Shown piece after piece: positions 48,971 through 57,219 of a stretch of 58,435 nt of DNA. Position 1 is the stretch's first letter; the number at the start of each line of letters is the position of its first letter. Source of the DNA: Chloroflexota bacterium (GTDB taxonomy: Bacteria; Chloroflexota; Limnocylindria; P2-11E); assembly GCA_005883625.1 (NCBI GenBank), contig VBDU01000077.1:1-58435 (forward strand), given 5' to 3'. A program made the position numbers and the translations under genes. The notes under the pieces are model-generated. The model was not told where the DNA came from. It ran no database searches and saw only the letters and a program-made list of their open reading frames with translations.

Positions 48971-50013
48971 TAGACCTCGGTCCGCGCCAGCGTCGCCGGC
49001 GCCGCGGTCGAGCCGCGGACGACGAGGTGAGCCTCGGCGACCACGCGCGGCGCCGGGATGTCCTTTCCTTCGATCTGCGCGATGAGCATCGTGGCGGCCT
49101 GCGTGCCCATGTCCCGCTGCGGGACGTGGACCGTGGTGAGCGGCGGGCCGAAGAACTCGGCCTGCGGGATGTCGTTGAAGCCGACGAGCGAGATGTGGTC
49201 CGGGCACTCGAGGCCGACCTCGCGGATCGCCCGCAGGACGCCGAGCGCGATGAGGTCGTTCGCCCCGAAGATCGCCGTCGGCGGCTCGGTGGCGAGCACG
49301 AGCCGGCGGGCCGCGCGGTAGCCGGCCTCCTGCGAGAAGGCCTCTGCGACGGCGACGAGCGCCGGGTCGAGCTTCACCCCATGCTCGCGGAGGCTGGCCC
49401 GCGCCGCGGCGAGACGCTGCTGCCCGGTCATGGTCGTCTGGGGACCGGCGACGATCCCGATCCGGCGGTGCCCGAGGCCGACGAGGTGCTCGATGACCTC
49501 CGCCACGCCCACCTCGTTGTCCACGAGGACGGCGAGGTCGTTCGCCCCCCGCGAGCCCCGGTTGACGAGCACGAACGGGAAGCGGTCCCGCCGGAGCTCG
49601 GCGATCGTCGAGTCGGCCATGAAGCTCGACGCGATGAGAAGCCCGTCCACCTGCCGCTCGCGTAGCACGCGAAGGTACGTGGCCTCACGCTCGGACGAAT
49701 CCTCGGTGTTGCAGAGGATGAGGTTGTAGCCCCGCGCGTGTGCGACGTCCTCGACGCCCTTGATGATCGGTGGGAACAACGGGTTGTCGATGTTCGGGAC
49801 GAGCATGCCGAGCGTGAAGGTCCGCCGGAGCCGCAGGCTCCGCGCGAGCGCCGACGGCCGGTAGCCGAGGCGCGCGGCCGCCGCGATGACGCGCTCTCGC
49901 GTCTCGGGGAGGAGGCTGAGCTCCACCCGCCCGTTCAGGACGCGGGAAACCGTCGACGGATGCACGCTCGCTGCGCGTGCGACGTCGATGATCGTGATGC
50001 GCGGCTCGGTCAC
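48970..50013 (-). CDS. LacI-family transcriptional regulator
   Basis: 347 residues. N-terminal helix-turn-helix ITIIDVARAASVHPSTVSRVLNG and a periplasmic-binding-protein-like effector domain (LGMLVPNIDNPLFPPIIKGV, GLLIASSF, IFGANDLIALGVLRAI, ISLVGFNDIPQAEF). It presumably senses a substrate or metabolite of the downstream transporter and catabolic genes. It heads that operon. No operator palindrome could be recognised in the 23 bp before its GTG (50013). Confidence 0.93.
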   Translation of the reverse strand: MTEPRITIIDVARAASVHPSTVSRVLNGRVELSLLPETRERVIAAAARLGYRPSALARSLRLRRTFTLGMLVPNIDNPLFPPIIKGVEDVAHARGYNLILCNTEDSSEREATYLRVLRERQVDGLLIASSFMADSTIAELRRDRFPFVLVNRGSRGANDLAVLVDNEVGVAEVIEHLVGLGHRRIGIVAGPQTTMTGQQRLAAARASLREHGVKLDPALVAVAEAFSQEAGYRAARRLVLATEPPTAIFGANDLIALGVLRAIREVGLECPDHISLVGFNDIPQAEFFGPPLTTVHVPQRDMGTQAATMLIAQIEGKDIPAPRVVAEAHLVVRGSTAAPATLARTEV

Positions 50014-50035
50014 GGCGTCTTCTTTTGTACCGCTC

Positions 50036-51793
50036 TTACTGCTTCGGCGCGAGGCTCGCGAAGTCACCCGAGGCCCAGCCGACCTTGCCGCCGGCGACCG
50101 TGAGGACCGACGTGATCGTCCGGATCTCGTCGACCGGCACGGTGAAGTAGTCCTTCGACAGCACGACGAAGTCGGCGTACCTGCCGGGCTCGAGCGTCCC
50201 GACCTTGTTCTCCATGTGGACGAACCACGCGCAGTTCACGGTCGCCGATCGGAGGGCCTGATCGCGCGTAAGCCGCTGGTCAGGCTGGACGCCGACGACC
50301 GCGGGATCGAGCGTCTTGCCACTGATCGTGTACCAGAGGTTGTTGAAAGGCGCGTACGTCGACACGTTCAGCGCATCGGTCCCGAGGCACATGCGCGTGC
50401 CGCTGTCGTACACGCGCTTGTACGGCGGATGCTCCTGCGTCAGCTGGCCCTGCATGTTGCTGTTCGTGAGGACGACGCCGGCGCCGAGGGCCTTGAGCTT
50501 GCCGAGCACGTCGTTCGTCGGATACGCCGCTCCACCGAACGGGTGGAGCATCCGCCAGCCGAGGTCCTTGATCGACGCCTTCGCGTTCGCGCGCTCCCAC
50601 GCCTCGACGACCTCAGCCTGCTGGGCCGGGCTCTGCGCGTGATGCTCGAGGTTCCAGCGATTCTGCGCGAGGTAGTCGACCGCGAGCTGGTAATCGGGCA
50701 TCGGATAGAGCCCGTTCGTCATGTTCGTCGTGAGCTCCTCCCCCATCCCGCCGATGCGCAGCCAGTCGTCACCCACGAGGCTGACCGCCGTCGGCGTGTA
50801 CTGCTTGACGCAGTCGAGCGCCGGGACGCCGGTCGTGAAGCACGAGAAATGGAGCACGATGCGCGCGGTCATCTGCGCGTCGCGATGGATCTGGTTGATC
50901 GCCTGGTAGCCATGTTCCCCCGCGAGGAGCTCCTGCTGGCGGCCCTGAGGGTCGAACTGGTCGTTCCCGGCCGGATCGTCCCACGCCGTGAGACCGACGC
51001 GGTTCGCCTCACGCAGGAAGGCCTTCATGCAGGCGACCTGCTCGTCGATGGAGACCGTGCGCAGCTGCTTGCCCATCGTCGCGCGGCCGAGGGCGGCGGC
51101 GGTCCCGGTGAGCTGTCCGGTGGGCTGGCCGCTCGAGTCCTTGAGGATCCCCGGGTCGGTACTTGCGGCGGTCACGCCCATCGCCGCCAGGCCGCGCGCG
51201 TTGGTCTGGATGCCGGTGAAGCCCACGGCCTGGATGAGGACGGGGTTGTTCGGGAGCGCGGCGTCGAGCTCGGCCTTGGTGAACATGCCGATCGTGTCGA
51301 GCTGGTTCACGTTCCAGCCCGACCAGGTGAAGATCCAGGTGTTCGGCGCGAGGTCCTTCGCTCTTGCCGTGTACGCGGCGAGCGCGTCCTGCCGCGACAC
51401 CGTCGTGTCGTGCCGGACCTGGCGGAGGAAGCAATCGACGCTGTTACGGACGCCGTGGAGGGTCCCGTCGATGAGCCCGGGGACGACGGTCCGCCCCTTG
51501 AGGTCGACGACCTGCGCGCCAGGTCCCGCCGCCTGCTTCGCCTGTTCGTTCGTGCCGACGGCGAGGATCACGCCGTCGCGGTAGGCGAGCGCCGCCACGA
51601 TCGTGTTCTTCGAGTCGAGGAGCGCGATCTTTCCGTTGGTGAGCACGGTCGTGCTCGCGGGCGCGCCGACGCCGCCGCTCTCGCCCGCCGGCTGGCTGGG
51701 CGCGGGCGAGGTGCAGCTCGCGGCGACGAGAAGCGCGGCGATCGCGGACGCGGCGGCCCTCACGAAGCCCGCACGAACGATCGACGGATGCAT
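50036..51793 (-). CDS. exported lipoprotein amidohydrolase (YtcJ-like)
   Basis: 585 residues. Lipoprotein signal AIAALLVAASCTSPAPS, then an amidohydrolase-3 type enzyme. VVPGLIDGTLHGVRNSVDCF has only one histidine of the HxH (TLH). NLEHHAQSPAQQAEVVEAWE, MLHPFGGAAYPTNDVL and LGTDALNVSTYAPFNNLWYT supply further metal and catalytic residues. It probably hydrolyses an amide or imide at the cell surface. AGGAGGGGAG precedes the ATG at 51793. It lies 22 bp upstream of the LacI gene in the same direction, so it may belong to the same transcript. Confidence 0.88.
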   Translation of the reverse strand: MHPSIVRAGFVRAAASAIAALLVAASCTSPAPSQPAGESGGVGAPASTTVLTNGKIALLDSKNTIVAALAYRDGVILAVGTNEQAKQAAGPGAQVVDLKGRTVVPGLIDGTLHGVRNSVDCFLRQVRHDTTVSRQDALAAYTARAKDLAPNTWIFTWSGWNVNQLDTIGMFTKAELDAALPNNPVLIQAVGFTGIQTNARGLAAMGVTAASTDPGILKDSSGQPTGQLTGTAAALGRATMGKQLRTVSIDEQVACMKAFLREANRVGLTAWDDPAGNDQFDPQGRQQELLAGEHGYQAINQIHRDAQMTARIVLHFSCFTTGVPALDCVKQYTPTAVSLVGDDWLRIGGMGEELTTNMTNGLYPMPDYQLAVDYLAQNRWNLEHHAQSPAQQAEVVEAWERANAKASIKDLGWRMLHPFGGAAYPTNDVLGKLKALGAGVVLTNSNMQGQLTQEHPPYKRVYDSGTRMCLGTDALNVSTYAPFNNLWYTISGKTLDPAVVGVQPDQRLTRDQALRSATVNCAWFVHMENKVGTLEPGRYADFVVLSKDYFTVPVDEIRTITSVLTVAGGKVGWASGDFASLAPKQ

Positions 51794-51897
51794 GGCTCCC
51801 CTCCTCTCCCCGCACGGGGATCGCGCTGAGTATTGGGGGAGAAAAACGATTGCGCAATCGGCTTTTCCGCCGGTCGCGGTAGGCTGCGGGGCACTCC

Positions 51898-52887
51898 ATG
51901 AGCCGTCGCGTGCGCGTCGTCGCGATATGCGCGGTCCTGGCCCTCGGCGCGGGCTGCCAGAGCTCGCCCGGCCCAGCGATCGGCGCGTCGAGCCGCGCGA
52001 ACGTCCCGCTCTCCACGGCGCCGATCGCCTTCGTGCTCGCCAACCCCTCCGGCCTCCTCGCGCTCGACGCGTCGGGCGGGGTCGTCCGGAAGTACGATCT
52101 CCCGCCCGACGCCTTCCCCTCCGGACCGTCGATCGCCCCTGACGGCCGCCAGGTGGTCTTCGCGCTCACGCGCATCGGCGCGAACGGCTTCGGATCCGAC
52201 ATCCTCGCGGTGAACCTCGACGGATCCGGCATGCGTTCGCTCGTCGTGCACGAGCAGGACAACGTCTACTACGCGAGCCCCGCGATCGACCCGAGCGGGC
52301 GGTATCTCTATTTCGGCCGGCGCGCGGGCATCGTGTCGAATGGAACGAGCGTGACCGACGACGGCGTCGAGCGGCTCGACCTGCGGACCAACGCGCGGAC
52401 GCGCCTCATCCCCGACGCGGCGGACCTCACGATCTCCGTCGACGGGCGCATGCTCGTCTTCGCGCATCTCGTGAAGGGCCAGGTCGACACGCTCTGGACC
52501 GCGAACGCGGACGGCTCGCAGGCGAAGCCCTTCTTCGCCGTGAAGGACCGCTTCTTCTACCTACAGACGCCGCGCTCCGCGCCGTCGGGCTGTCAGGTGG
52601 TCTTCTCCGGCGCCGGCCGTACCGCGCGCGGCGGCGGGACCGCGGGCGGCCGTCAGGCGCACCTCGGCATCCCCTCCGAGCTGTACCTCGTGCCCTGCGA
52701 TGGGTCGAAGATCGACACGATCGCCGAGACGCAGGACGACGTCACGCCCGCGTGGTCACCCGACGCGACGAAGATCGCGTACGTGCTCGGCGGCGGCCTC
52801 TACACGCTGACCGTGGCCACGCGCGAGGTGCGGCGCATCGGGCAGAACGACGCGTTCAGCTACGGCGACCTCGTCTGGCTCAGGTGA
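51898..52887 (+). CDS. TolB/WD40-like beta-propeller lipoprotein
   Basis: 329 residues. Lipobox LALGAGCQSS at residues 15-24, followed by six-bladed propeller repeats of the TolB type: GPSIAPDGRQVVFALTR, DILAVNLDGSGMRSLVV, SPAIDPSGRYLYFGR, DLTISVDGRMLVFAHL, TLWTANADGSQAKPFFA and TPAWSPDATKIAYVLGGG. It is a surface protein, probably for binding rather than catalysis. Divergent from the amidohydrolase gene; the spacer 51794-51897 has a TAGGCT box 12 nt before the ATG. The 3' end converges with the next gene. Confidence 0.85.
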   Translation: MSRRVRVVAICAVLALGAGCQSSPGPAIGASSRANVPLSTAPIAFVLANPSGLLALDASGGVVRKYDLPPDAFPSGPSIAPDGRQVVFALTRIGANGFGSDILAVNLDGSGMRSLVVHEQDNVYYASPAIDPSGRYLYFGRRAGIVSNGTSVTDDGVERLDLRTNARTRLIPDAADLTISVDGRMLVFAHLVKGQVDTLWTANADGSQAKPFFAVKDRFFYLQTPRSAPSGCQVVFSGAGRTARGGGTAGGRQAHLGIPSELYLVPCDGSKIDTIAETQDDVTPAWSPDATKIAYVLGGGLYTLTVATREVRRIGQNDAFSYGDLVWLR

Positions 52888-54538
52888 TGAGCGGTCCCCC
52901 GGATTCAGAGCCGGCCTCGACTGGATCGGCGATGCGCTCGTTCGCGCGGTGGTCCCAGGGCACGGCGACGATCGCCGGCTCTCCAAGATCGAGCGCCGTC
53001 CGAAGCGTCGTGAACAGCTCGCGCGCGCTCGGGACCGCAAAGCCAGCCATCCCGAAGGCCCGTGCCAGCTCGACGAACCCGGGGTTGCCGAACTCGGTCG
53101 CGAACGTGCGCCGGTAGATGCGCCGCTCGTTGGCCTCGATCACGCCGAGACGATCGTCGACGAGTACGACGCACACGATCGCCGTCCCCAGGCGCCGCGC
53201 GGTCTCGAGCTCCTGGACGTTCATGAGGAAGCCGCCGTCGCCCGTGAACGCGACGACCTTCCGGTCGGGATAGAGCAGCTTCGCCGCGATCGCGCCTGGA
53301 AGGGCGATCCCCATCGACGCCAGGCCGTTGGAGACGACGACCGTGTTCGGCGTGGTCGCCGCGAATCCACGCGCGAGCCACACCTTGTGCGCGCCGACGT
53401 CGCTCACGATGACGTCCTCCGGGCCCAGCGCCTCGCGGAGGACCGCGACGACGAGGTCCGGGGGGAGCGGACCATGTTGATCGGCTGAGCGCCGCACGCG
53501 CGGACGTGATACCCGGCGCGCGGGGTTCGAGCGGCGAGCGAGGCGCTCGGACAGCGCGGTCAGAGACTGGTCCGGCTCGCCGACGACCTCGACCGAGGGC
53601 TGGTAGTGGCCGTCGAGCTCCGCGGCCGTGCTGTCGATGTGTACGACGACCTTGTCACGCTTGGGATTCCAGAGCGAGGGCGCCCACTCCACGAGGTCGT
53701 ACCCGACCGCGATGACGAGATCCGCGTTTGCGAGGGCGGGAACGTTCGCGAGGTCCGCGCCCGCCCGCTGGAGACCGACCGCCGGTAGCGCGAGGGGACT
53801 CCACGGATCGACCACGCCCTTGGCCATGTAGGTATGCGCCGCGGGGATCCCGCTGCGATCGACGAACCGCCGGAGCGCGGTGACGCTCGGATGCCCCGCC
53901 GCGTTGCGACGTGCCACGCCGTTCCCGACGAGGATGACCGGCTCTTTGGCCGCCCGAATGAGCTCGGCGGCGCGATCGATGGCCGCGTCCTGCGCCCTCG
54001 GGTACGCCGTGCGCCGGACCTCGAGCGGACCGACGCCGACGTCGGCGCCCGCGACGTCCTCCGGCAGCTCGATGTGGGTCGCGCCAGGCTTCTCGAGCCG
54101 GGCGAGCCGGAACGCCTTGCGAACGACCTCCGGCGTCGCCTCCGCCACGTTGAGGCGTGTCGACCACTTCGTGACGGGGCGGAACATCTCAACGATGTCG
54201 AGGTACTGGTGCGACTCTTTGTGCACGCGCTCGAGCCCCGCCTGACCGGTGATCGCGACGAGCGGCGCGCGGTCCAGCTGCGCGTCTGCGACGCCGGTGA
54301 GGAGATTCGTCGCTCCGGGTCCGAGCGTCGCGAGGCAGACCCCGGGGTAGGACGAGAGCCGGCCGTAGACGTCGGCCATGAACGCGGCGCCCTGCTCGTG
54401 CCGGGTGAGCACGAACGTGATCTGCTTGCTGTCGGCGAGCGCGGCGTTCAGCTCGAGCGTCTCTTCGCCGGGCATGCCAAAGACGTAGCGGACGCCCTCG
54501 TTCTCCAGGCATTTCACGAGGAGCTGGGCGGCGTTCAC
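52880..54538 (-). CDS. thiamine-diphosphate enzyme, acetolactate-synthase-like
   Basis: 552 residues. The activating glutamate is in LTRHEQGAAFMADVYGRL; the TPP motif is VAFTGDGGFLMNVQELETAR continuing to VLVDDRLGVIEANE. GLASMGIALPGAIAAKLLYP is the usual loop before it. It is of the AlsS/IlvB class without a small regulatory subunit, so a catabolic acetolactate synthase, a benzoylformate-like or a sulfoacetaldehyde-like enzyme is possible. GTG at 54538 overlaps the toxin stop as GTGA, which places it in one operon with vapBC. Confidence 0.9.
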   Translation of the reverse strand: MNAAQLLVKCLENEGVRYVFGMPGEETLELNAALADSKQITFVLTRHEQGAAFMADVYGRLSSYPGVCLATLGPGATNLLTGVADAQLDRAPLVAITGQAGLERVHKESHQYLDIVEMFRPVTKWSTRLNVAEATPEVVRKAFRLARLEKPGATHIELPEDVAGADVGVGPLEVRRTAYPRAQDAAIDRAAELIRAAKEPVILVGNGVARRNAAGHPSVTALRRFVDRSGIPAAHTYMAKGVVDPWSPLALPAVGLQRAGADLANVPALANADLVIAVGYDLVEWAPSLWNPKRDKVVVHIDSTAAELDGHYQPSVEVVGEPDQSLTALSERLARRSNPARRVSRPRVRRSADQHGPLPPDLVVAVLREALGPEDVIVSDVGAHKVWLARGFAATTPNTVVVSNGLASMGIALPGAIAAKLLYPDRKVVAFTGDGGFLMNVQELETARRLGTAIVCVVLVDDRLGVIEANERRIYRRTFATEFGNPGFVELARAFGMAGFAVPSARELFTTLRTALDLGEPAIVAVPWDHRANERIADPVEAGSESGGPLIT

Positions 54539-54969
54539 TTCGCGGCGAGAGGATGGCGCCAGCGCAAGCCGGGGAAGCGCGCGAAGTCGCGATCCGTCGT
54601 GATCCACTCGCTGCCGGATTCAATCGCGAGGGCGGCGAAGTAAGCGTCGGTGACTAGGGCACCCTTCACGCCCGCGACACGGCACAGCCGCGCGAAGATG
54701 TCCCAGTGATGAGGACCCGGCGCGATGCGGACTCCGTTGGGACGCTGCCTCAGCCTCTCGGCGGCTCCGACCGCCTCCTCGATCGGCGTGGGGACGCCGA
54801 ATATTCCGGGATGCGAAGCGATCCGCACGAAAGCCGAGAGGATCAGATCGGACACGCCGAAAGCCGGCTCGCTCGCCAGCGTGTCTTCAAGCCACGTTCG
54901 ATAGCGGCGATGGTCTGGCGCGTCCTCGCGGTGCGCGTAAACGAGCACGTTGACGTCGGTGAGGATCAG
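54535..54969 (-). CDS. PIN-domain toxin VapC-like, CTG start
   Basis: 144 residues, PIN-domain RNase. The first metal aspartate is in ILTDVNVLVYAHRED. The next standard start (GTG at 54948, giving VLVYAHRED) would remove that aspartate. CTG at 54969 begins LILTDVN and overlaps the antitoxin stop as CTGA. Later acidic residues are in VTDAYFAALA and WITTDRDFARF. Family members cut RNA, often tRNA or rRNA; the target is unknown. Antitoxin before it, acetolactate-synthase-like gene after it. Confidence 0.88.
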   Translation of the reverse strand: MILTDVNVLVYAHREDAPDHRRYRTWLEDTLASEPAFGVSDLILSAFVRIASHPGIFGVPTPIEEAVGAAERLRQRPNGVRIAPGPHHWDIFARLCRVAGVKGALVTDAYFAALAIESGSEWITTDRDFARFPGLRWRHPLAAK

Positions 54970-55208
54970 CGCGGCTTCTCGGTAAGGTCCCAGAGCGCCG
55001 CCGAATCATCGAGGTCGACACCCGGCCGCAGCCCGTTGCCCCTGAACGTCAACATGCGGAATGGTCTGGCCCGCTTCGGGCTGCCGGAGCTCGCGAGGAA
55101 CTGACGCAGGGCGTCCTCCAAGACCGACGTGAACGTCCGACCGCGCTGAGCAGCGAAACGCTTGGCCTCACGTAGAAGGCGCTCGTCGAGGCGGACGGTC
55201 GTACGCAT
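54966..55208 (-). CDS. VapB-type ribbon-helix-helix antitoxin
   Basis: 80 residues. MRTTVRLDERLLREAKRFAA and TFTSVLEDALRQFLASSG make a ribbon-helix-helix DNA-binding domain. The C-terminal tail (LRPGVDLDDSAALWDLTEK) would wrap the toxin. ATG at 55208; an upstream ATG nine codons earlier is possible. It is expected to neutralise the PIN toxin and repress the operon. Confidence 0.88.
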   Translation of the reverse strand: MRTTVRLDERLLREAKRFAAQRGRTFTSVLEDALRQFLASSGSPKRARPFRMLTFRGNGLRPGVDLDDSAALWDLTEKPR

Positions 55209-55270
55209 GTCATGAGCATCATGCGCCTGCATCAATATGTCAACAGGCCGAGCCGGGTGGCGCAGAACGT

Positions 55271-55798
55271 CTACCGGGCCGCGTCGCCGAGTAGCAGCTC
55301 GACGATCACCACGTCCTTCCATTCGCCGTCGAGCCGTCCGTGGCGGAGGTACGTCCCGACCTCGCGGAAGCCGAGAGAGCGGCAGAGCGCGAGGCTCGCC
55401 GCGTTCTCGGGGAAGATCCGGGAGACGAGCTTCCAGAGGCCGCGCTTCTCCGACTCCACGATGAGCGCCTCCATGGCGGCGCGGCCGAGTCCTCCGCCAC
55501 GCGCCTCGCGACCGACGTAGACGCTGAACTCGCCTATGCCGGCGTAGCACTCGCGCGGGCGGTACGGGCTCGCGGCGGCCCAGGCGACGACCACACCGTC
55601 GCGCTCGACGACGACGGTGGGATAGCGCTCGGCGCGTCTGACGAGCGCGCGCTCGATATCCGCCGCGCCGCGCGGCTCCGTCTCGAACGTCGCGACGCGG
55701 TCGGCGATCCCTTCGTTGTAGATGCGGGCGATGGCCGCCGCGTCGGCCGTCGTGGCGAGGCGAGTGCCGGCGGCGGCGGATGGGCCGCGCGCCCTCAC
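55271..55798 (-). CDS. GNAT N-acetyltransferase (phosphinothricin-acetyltransferase-like)
   Basis: 175 residues. AAIARIYNEGIADRVATFET is the typical opening of the PAT/MnaT subgroup; VYVGREARGGGLGRAAMEAL carries the acetyl-CoA motif and FPENAASLALCRSLGFREVG the end. The acceptor may be a phosphinothricin-like or methionine-sulfoximine-like amine; this is not testable here. GTG at 55798 overlaps the aldehyde dehydrogenase stop as GTGA. Confidence 0.9.
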   Translation of the reverse strand: MRARGPSAAAGTRLATTADAAAIARIYNEGIADRVATFETEPRGAADIERALVRRAERYPTVVVERDGVVVAWAAASPYRPRECYAGIGEFSVYVGREARGGGLGRAAMEALIVESEKRGLWKLVSRIFPENAASLALCRSLGFREVGTYLRHGRLDGEWKDVVIVELLLGDAAR

Positions 55799-57216
55799 TC
55801 CGATTGCGGAGCCTTCGGCTGCGTTCCCTGCGCCGGCCCGATCCAGATCGTCTGGACGTTCGTGAACTCGCGGATGCCGAACTCGGACAGCTCGCGTCCG
55901 TAGCCAGAGCGCTTGATCCCGCCGAACGGAAGCCGCGGATCGGAGGCGACCATCCCGTTGATGAACACCGAGCCGGACTCGATCCGCCGCGCCAGCCGCT
56001 CGGCGCGCGCGACGTCCCGCGTCCACAGATTCGCGCCGAGCCCGTAGGGCGAGTCGTTGGCGACGCGCACGGCCGCGTCGGCGTCGGAGACCCGCACGAC
56101 CGCGGCGACCGGGCCGAACGTCTCCTCCTTGAACACCGGCATCTCCTCCTCGACCTCGGTGAGGACGGTCGGCCGGTAGAAGTAGCCCTTTCCGTCCAGC
56201 GGGCCGGTGGCGGCGGCGGCACGCGCGCCCATCCGCAGTGACGTCTGGACCTGCCGTTCGAGCGTCTCGCGGAGATCGCGGCGGGCGAGCGGACCGATCT
56301 GGGTCCTGGCGTCGAGGGGGTCGCCGACAGCGAGGCTCTCGACGGCCTTCGCGAACGCGCGCTCGAAGGACTCCGCGACGCCGCGCTCGACGATGAAGCG
56401 CTTCGCGGCGATGCAGGACTGGCCGGCGTTCTGGTTGCGGGCGCGCACCGCGGTCGCCGTCGCCGCGTCGAGGTCGGCATCGGCGAGGACGATGAACGGG
56501 TCAGACCCGCCGAGCTCGAGAACGGTCTTCTTGAGCGCCCGGCCGGCGAGCTCGGCGATGCGCGAGCCCGTGTCGGAGCTGCCGGTGAGCGTGACCGCGC
56601 GGATCCGGTCGTCGGCGATGATCGGCTCGATCGCGCCGCCCGACACGAGGACGGTACGGAGCAGGCCCTCCGGGAATCCGGCGTCGCGGACGGCCTCCTC
56701 GATGGCGAGCGCGCACTGCGGCACGTTCGACGCGTGCTTGAGGAGGGCGCCGTTCCCCGCCATGAACGCGGGCGCGGCGAAGCGGACGACCTGCCAGAAC
56801 GGAAAGTTCCAGGGCATGACCGCGAGGACCACGCCAAGCGGCTCGAACGCGACGAGGCTTCGCGTCGCGTTCGACGGGATCACCATGTCGGCGAGATAGC
56901 GCTTCGCGTGCTCCGCGAAGTGCTCGCACGCCCAGGCGCACTTCTCGATCTCCCCCTTCGCCTCGGTGATGGGCTTGCCCATCTCGATGGTGATGAGGCG
57001 CGCGTACCGCTCGCTCCGGTCGCGAAGGAGGGACGCGAGGCGGCGCATCGGCACCGCGCGCTCGTCGAGCGGCCGTTCGCGCCAGACCCGGAACGCGTCG
57101 TCGACCTCGGCGAGCGCGCCGTCGATCTCGTCGGGCGTGAACGGGTCGAAGCTCGCGAGGACCTCTTCGGTCGCGGGGTTGACCGACACGATCCGCGTGG
57201 TCGCGCTGACGGCCAC
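55795..57216 (-). CDS. NAD(P)-dependent aldehyde dehydrogenase (succinate-semialdehyde type)
   Basis: 473 residues. VLELGGSDPFIVLADADLD holds the general-base glutamate and NQNAGQSCIAAKRFIVERG the catalytic cysteine. VMPWNFPFWQVVRFAAPAFM is the nucleotide-domain motif, and PFGGIKRSGYGRELSEFGIR the C-terminal signature. The sequence type is that of short-form succinate-semialdehyde dehydrogenases. ATG/GTG at 57216 follows the cupin stop by 3 bp, so a product of the dioxygenase-like enzyme could feed into it. Confidence 0.93.
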   Translation of the reverse strand: MAVSATTRIVSVNPATEEVLASFDPFTPDEIDGALAEVDDAFRVWRERPLDERAVPMRRLASLLRDRSERYARLITIEMGKPITEAKGEIEKCAWACEHFAEHAKRYLADMVIPSNATRSLVAFEPLGVVLAVMPWNFPFWQVVRFAAPAFMAGNGALLKHASNVPQCALAIEEAVRDAGFPEGLLRTVLVSGGAIEPIIADDRIRAVTLTGSSDTGSRIAELAGRALKKTVLELGGSDPFIVLADADLDAATATAVRARNQNAGQSCIAAKRFIVERGVAESFERAFAKAVESLAVGDPLDARTQIGPLARRDLRETLERQVQTSLRMGARAAAATGPLDGKGYFYRPTVLTEVEEEMPVFKEETFGPVAAVVRVSDADAAVRVANDSPYGLGANLWTRDVARAERLARRIESGSVFINGMVASDPRLPFGGIKRSGYGRELSEFGIREFTNVQTIWIGPAQGTQPKAPQSE

Positions 57217-57219
57217 CGG

